Shown here piece after piece: positions 5,653 through 7,880 of a DNA stretch of 7,880 bases (position 1 is its first letter; each line of letters begins with the position of its first letter). The translations under genes and the position numbers were made by a program. The notes beneath the pieces were generated by a model that saw only the letters and a list, made by a program, of their open reading frames with translations, was not told the origin of the DNA and ran no database searches. This DNA is from Candidatus Sigynarchaeota archaeon (GTDB taxonomy: Archaea > Asgardarchaeota > Jordarchaeia > Jordarchaeales > Jordarchaeaceae), in the NCBI GenBank assembly GCA_030587505.1, contig JAUQYY010000341.1, positions 1 to 7,880 on the forward strand, read 5' to 3'.

Positions 5653-5660
5653 AGGTGATC
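5653..5660 (+). promoter_or_regulatory. Extended Shine-Dalgarno site of the roadblock gene
   Basis: AGGTGATC is complementary over all 8 nt to the conserved archaeal 16S rRNA 3' tail (GATCACCT). The GGTG core ends 6 nt before the ATG at 5664. This fixes the start and argues that the downstream gene is, or recently was, translated. Confidence 0.7.
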
Positions 5661-5663
5661 GGG

Positions 5664-6047
5664 ATGCCTAAGAGTTGGAGAGTTGAGCTTGAGAGTGTGT
5701 TGAAGTCTATGGCTGATGCGGATCCTGATATTGAGGCTCCGCTATTGTGAGGACCGATGGTTTGGTAATGGCTTCGGCTTTGCCTAAGGATGCTGATGAG
5801 GGTTTGATTGCGGCTGTGAGTGTTGCGCTTCTTAACATCGGTAACAGGGCTGTGGCGGAGCTTGCTAGGGGTGAGATGGATAAGGTTATTGTGAGTAAGT
5901 GGGACTAAGGGTGACATTATTCTTAGGGGTGTCGGGTCTGATGCCGTGTTGTCTGCGATTACGAAGCCTGGGGCTAACCTAGGGCTTTTGCTGGTGGAGA
6001 TGAAGAGGGCTGCTGAGCGGATAGTGGATGTTCTGAGGGAGATGTGA
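5664..6047 (+). pseudogene. Roadblock/LC7-domain protein, interrupted by two compensating frameshifts
   Basis: Read straight, the frame stops at 5748 after MPKSWRVELESVLKSMADAD and PDIEAPLL. Shifting by one base at about 5741 continues as IVRTDGLVMASALPKDADEG, LIAAVSVALLNIGN and RAVAELARGEMDKVIVSK to a stop at 5906. Dropping T5900 restores the first frame as GTKGDIILRGVGSDAVLSAI, TKPGANLGLLLVEM and KRAAERIVDVLREM, ending at TGA 6045-6047. The joined product is about 127 aa with the complete roadblock/LC7 (MglB-like) order: helix, beta strand 'DGLVMASALP', long helix, 'GDIILRGV', 'AVLSAI', and a C-terminal helix. Such proteins dimerise and commonly serve as partners or GAPs of small Ras-like GTPases; no GTPase gene is in the window. 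One base lost and one gained within 160 nt with otherwise perfect family spacing fits sequencing error or very recent decay. A perfect 8-nt Shine-Dalgarno precedes the ATG. Confidence 0.75.
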
Positions 6048-6070
6048 ACGGCCTGCACGACCTGTTCTCC

Positions 6071-6081
6071 CTTTAATTTTT
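6071..6081 (+). terminator. T-tract downstream of the roadblock gene
   Basis: CTTTAATTTTT lies 24 nt after the roadblock stop and could end plus-strand transcription before the convergent Cdc48 gene. Confidence 0.35.
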
Positions 6082-6083
6082 GG

Positions 6084-6102
6084 GCTGGATTCGAAAACCA
6101 GC
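6084..6102. repeat. Small hairpin between the convergent roadblock and Cdc48 genes
   Basis: GCTGG (6084-6088) pairs with CCAGC (6098-6102) across the 9-nt loop ATTCGAAAA. It overlaps a second possible stem, CCAG/CTGG (6098-6111). The position between two gene ends suggests a 3'-end element for either transcript. On the minus strand the loop contains TTCGAAT, like a tRNA T-loop, but no tRNA surrounds it. Confidence 0.3.
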
Positions 6103-6127
6103 TAGTACTGGATTAGTTTTGTTGGGT

Positions 6128-7880
6128 TTATGCTATCCCCTCTGCGAAGCTTCTTGATATTTCCTCGTATTTTTCCAGTTGTCCTTTCGATAGTGGTTTT
6201 ACTCTTTCTAGTGCCTTTTCGAAATGTCTTCTTTTTATCGTGTATTTCTGGAAGTCCTCGGTTTTTTCGTCTATCTGATTGTCCATTATGTACTCTCTTA
6301 TCGCGAACATTACGGCTTCGTTGCATATTGATGAGATGTCCGCCCCGGTGTAGCCTTCGGTCCTCTCGGCTAGTTCTTTTAGGTCGACTTCGGGGTCGAG
6401 TGGACTGTTCGCCGTGTGAATTTTGAAGATTTCGAGTCTGGCTTTCTGGTCCGGGATGGGGATGTGGATCATTCTGTCGAATCTGCCCGGACGCAGCAGG
6501 GCGGGATCCACTATGTCGGGCCTGTTGGTCGCGGCAACCACGACCACATCGTGGAGTTCTTCTAATCCGTCCATTTCGGTGAGGATTTGGCTTATGACTC
6601 TTTCGGTGACGTGTGAATCTCCGTAGCCCAGTCCGCGGACTGGGGCGATCGCGTCGATTTCGTCGAAGAAGATGATGCAGGGGGATGATTGTCGGGCTTT
6701 TCTGAAGGTTTCTCTGACCGCCTTTTCACTCTCACCCACATACTTACTGAGAAACTCGGGACCCTTGATGGAGATGAAGTTTGCTTGGCTCTCGTTCGCC
6801 AAGGCCTTCACGAGGAGTGTTTTTCCTGTTCCCGGTGGTCCGTGCAGGAAGATTCCCTTCGGTGCCTTTGCGCCCATATAGTTGAAGAACCTGCTGTACT
6901 TGAGGGGCCACTCAACGGTCTCTATTAGTTGTTGTTTCGCTTCCTCCAGCCCTCCTACGTCCTCCCACTTGACGTTTGGAACCTCGATGAGCACCTCTCT
7001 CATTGCGCTGGGCTCAATGTTTTTGAGTGCGTCGGTGAAGTCTCGCATGGTTACCTCTATTCTGTCCAGCACCTCTGCGGGAATGCTCTCCGTCTCCAAG
7101 TCTATTTCTGGAAGTATTCTTCTTAGGGCTAGCATGGCGGCTTCTTTGCAGAGTGCTTCGATGTCTGCTCCGACGAAGCCGTGGGTGTACTCCGCGAGAA
7201 ATTTTAGGTCCACGTCTTCTGCGAGGGGCATTCCTCTTGTGTGTATCTGTAGTATTTCTAGTCTAGCGTGCTTGTTGGGTATGCCGAATTCGATTTCCCT
7301 GTCGAAGCGTCCTCCTCGTCTGAGGGCGGGATCGAGAGCGTTTGGCCTGTTTGTGGCTCCAATCACGACGAGTTCGCCTCTGGTTTTTAGCCCGTCCATT
7401 AGTGCCAGGAGCTGGGCGACGACTCTGCGCTCCACTTCCCCCGTGACTTCTTCCCGCTTGGGTGCTATCGAGTCGAGCTCGTCTATGAATACTATGCTGG
7501 GAGCGTTTCTCTCGGCGTCTCGGAATATCTCTCTGAGCCTTCCTTCGCTTTCCCCGTAGAACTTGCTCATTATTTCGGGGCCGCTTATTGAGAGGAAGTA
7601 TGCCTCGGTTTCGTTCGCAACCGCCCGTGCGAGGAGTGTTTTCCGGTTCCGGGTGGTCCGTGTAGCAGGACGCCCTTCGGTGCGGTTATTCCAAGCCTGT
7701 CGAATATTTCGGGTTGGCGCAATGGGAGTTCAATCATCTCTCGAACTCTTTTGACCTCTTCGTGAAGGCCTCCAATGTCCTCGTATGAGACCTTGCGCAC
7801 CTTAAAGTCTTTGACCTCCTCTACTGGCTTGGTGTTGACCTTTATTTCTGTGGTTCTTTTCACGATGACGGCGTCTGTTT
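6128..7880 (-). CDS. Cdc48/VAT-type AAA ATPase with D1 and D2 rings; 5' end off the window, frameshift at 7639-7642
   Basis: Most of a Cdc48/p97/VAT unfoldase, a cytoplasmic hexamer that threads proteins through its pore using ATP. The window opens in the end of the N domain (TDAVIVKRTTEIKV). D1 follows (SYEDIGG, Walker A LHGPPGTGK, pore loop SKFYGES, Walker B FIDELDS, GATNRPNALDPALRRGGRFD). Then comes D2 (KWEDVGG, Walker A GPPGTGKT, pore loop SKYVGES, Walker B FFDEID, AATNRPDIVDPALLRPGRFD). Both pore loops carry aromatics, as in archaeal unfoldases. The C terminus (ISRSFAEGIA) has no hydrophobic-Tyr-X proteasome tail. The frame breaks inside the D1 Walker A: the plus strand has four T (7639-7642) where the near-identical D2 copy has five (6820-6824). 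Restoring one base rejoins GKT-LLARAVANETEAYFLSI to the rest. As read, the protein would stop shortly after Walker A, and the long downstream frame from Met 7570 would lack a D1 P-loop. Error is likelier than real loss. The D1 'RRGGRFD' has Gly where archaeal homologues usually have Pro. Confidence 0.93.

Noticed and set aside
5600..6058. Minus-strand open frame of 152 codons opposite the roadblock gene
   Set aside because: The plus strand carries a clear roadblock domain with a perfect Shine-Dalgarno; the antisense peptide has no recognisable domain and is a shadow.
6084..6110. Possible tRNA 3' fragment because the minus strand shows a GCTGG stem with a TTCGAAT-like loop
   Set aside because: The loop is 9 nt rather than 7, and no acceptor, D or anticodon arm can be drawn around it.
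6882..7559. Long plus-strand open frame (225 codons) opposite Cdc48
   Set aside because: Ser/Leu-rich antisense shadow of a GC-biased coding region; the minus strand encodes unmistakable AAA domains.

Overview
This window is archaeal. Evidence: an archaeal-type riboflavin operon (pentameric-family riboflavin synthase RibC and GTP cyclohydrolase III), a two-ring Cdc48/VAT AAA ATPase, a JAMM metalloprotease, a roadblock/LC7 protein, TATA-box promoters, T-tract terminators, and ribosome binding sites matching the archaeal 16S tail (AGGTGATC). The lineage cannot be fixed from the sequence. The eukaryote-like small proteins and the surface-protein tail would suit a TACK/Bathyarchaeia-like or related genome, but that is a guess.

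Layout. (1) 1-2631, minus strand: a compact operon read ribB > ribC > ribH > arfA > amidohydrolase, with an 8-nt overlap or gaps of 3-34 nt. It starts at a TATA box (2673-2680) flanked by a perfect 7-bp inverted repeat (2681-2705) that looks like an operator. The last gene is cut by the window edge. (2) About 2800-3078, plus strand: the broken 3' end of a cell-surface protein gene, divergent from the rib operon. (3) 3243-4670, minus strand: a 12-helix-type major facilitator transporter. (4) 4912-5340, minus strand: a small JAMM/MPN+ metalloprotease, with a GT-rich/AC-rich low-complexity stretch (5363-5478) in its presumed leader. (5) 5664-6047, plus strand: a roadblock/LC7 gene carrying two compensating single-base indels. 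(6) 6128-7880, minus strand: a Cdc48-type double AAA ATPase, frameshifted by a lost base in the D1 Walker A motif and running off the window.

How the genes fit together. RibB makes the four-carbon unit, ArfA opens GTP, RibH condenses the two branches to lumazine, and RibC dismutates lumazine to riboflavin. The middle steps (deformylation, reduction, dephosphorylation) have no recognised gene here, which makes the co-transcribed amidohydrolase a candidate for one of them. JAMM and Cdc48 suggest ubiquitin-like conjugate removal and protein unfolding, but they are not one transcription unit because the roadblock gene lies between them on the other strand.

Caution: three genes carry at least four apparent frameshifts. 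The Cdc48 one is a homopolymer loss in an important gene, so sequencing or assembly error is likely for it and possible for the others.
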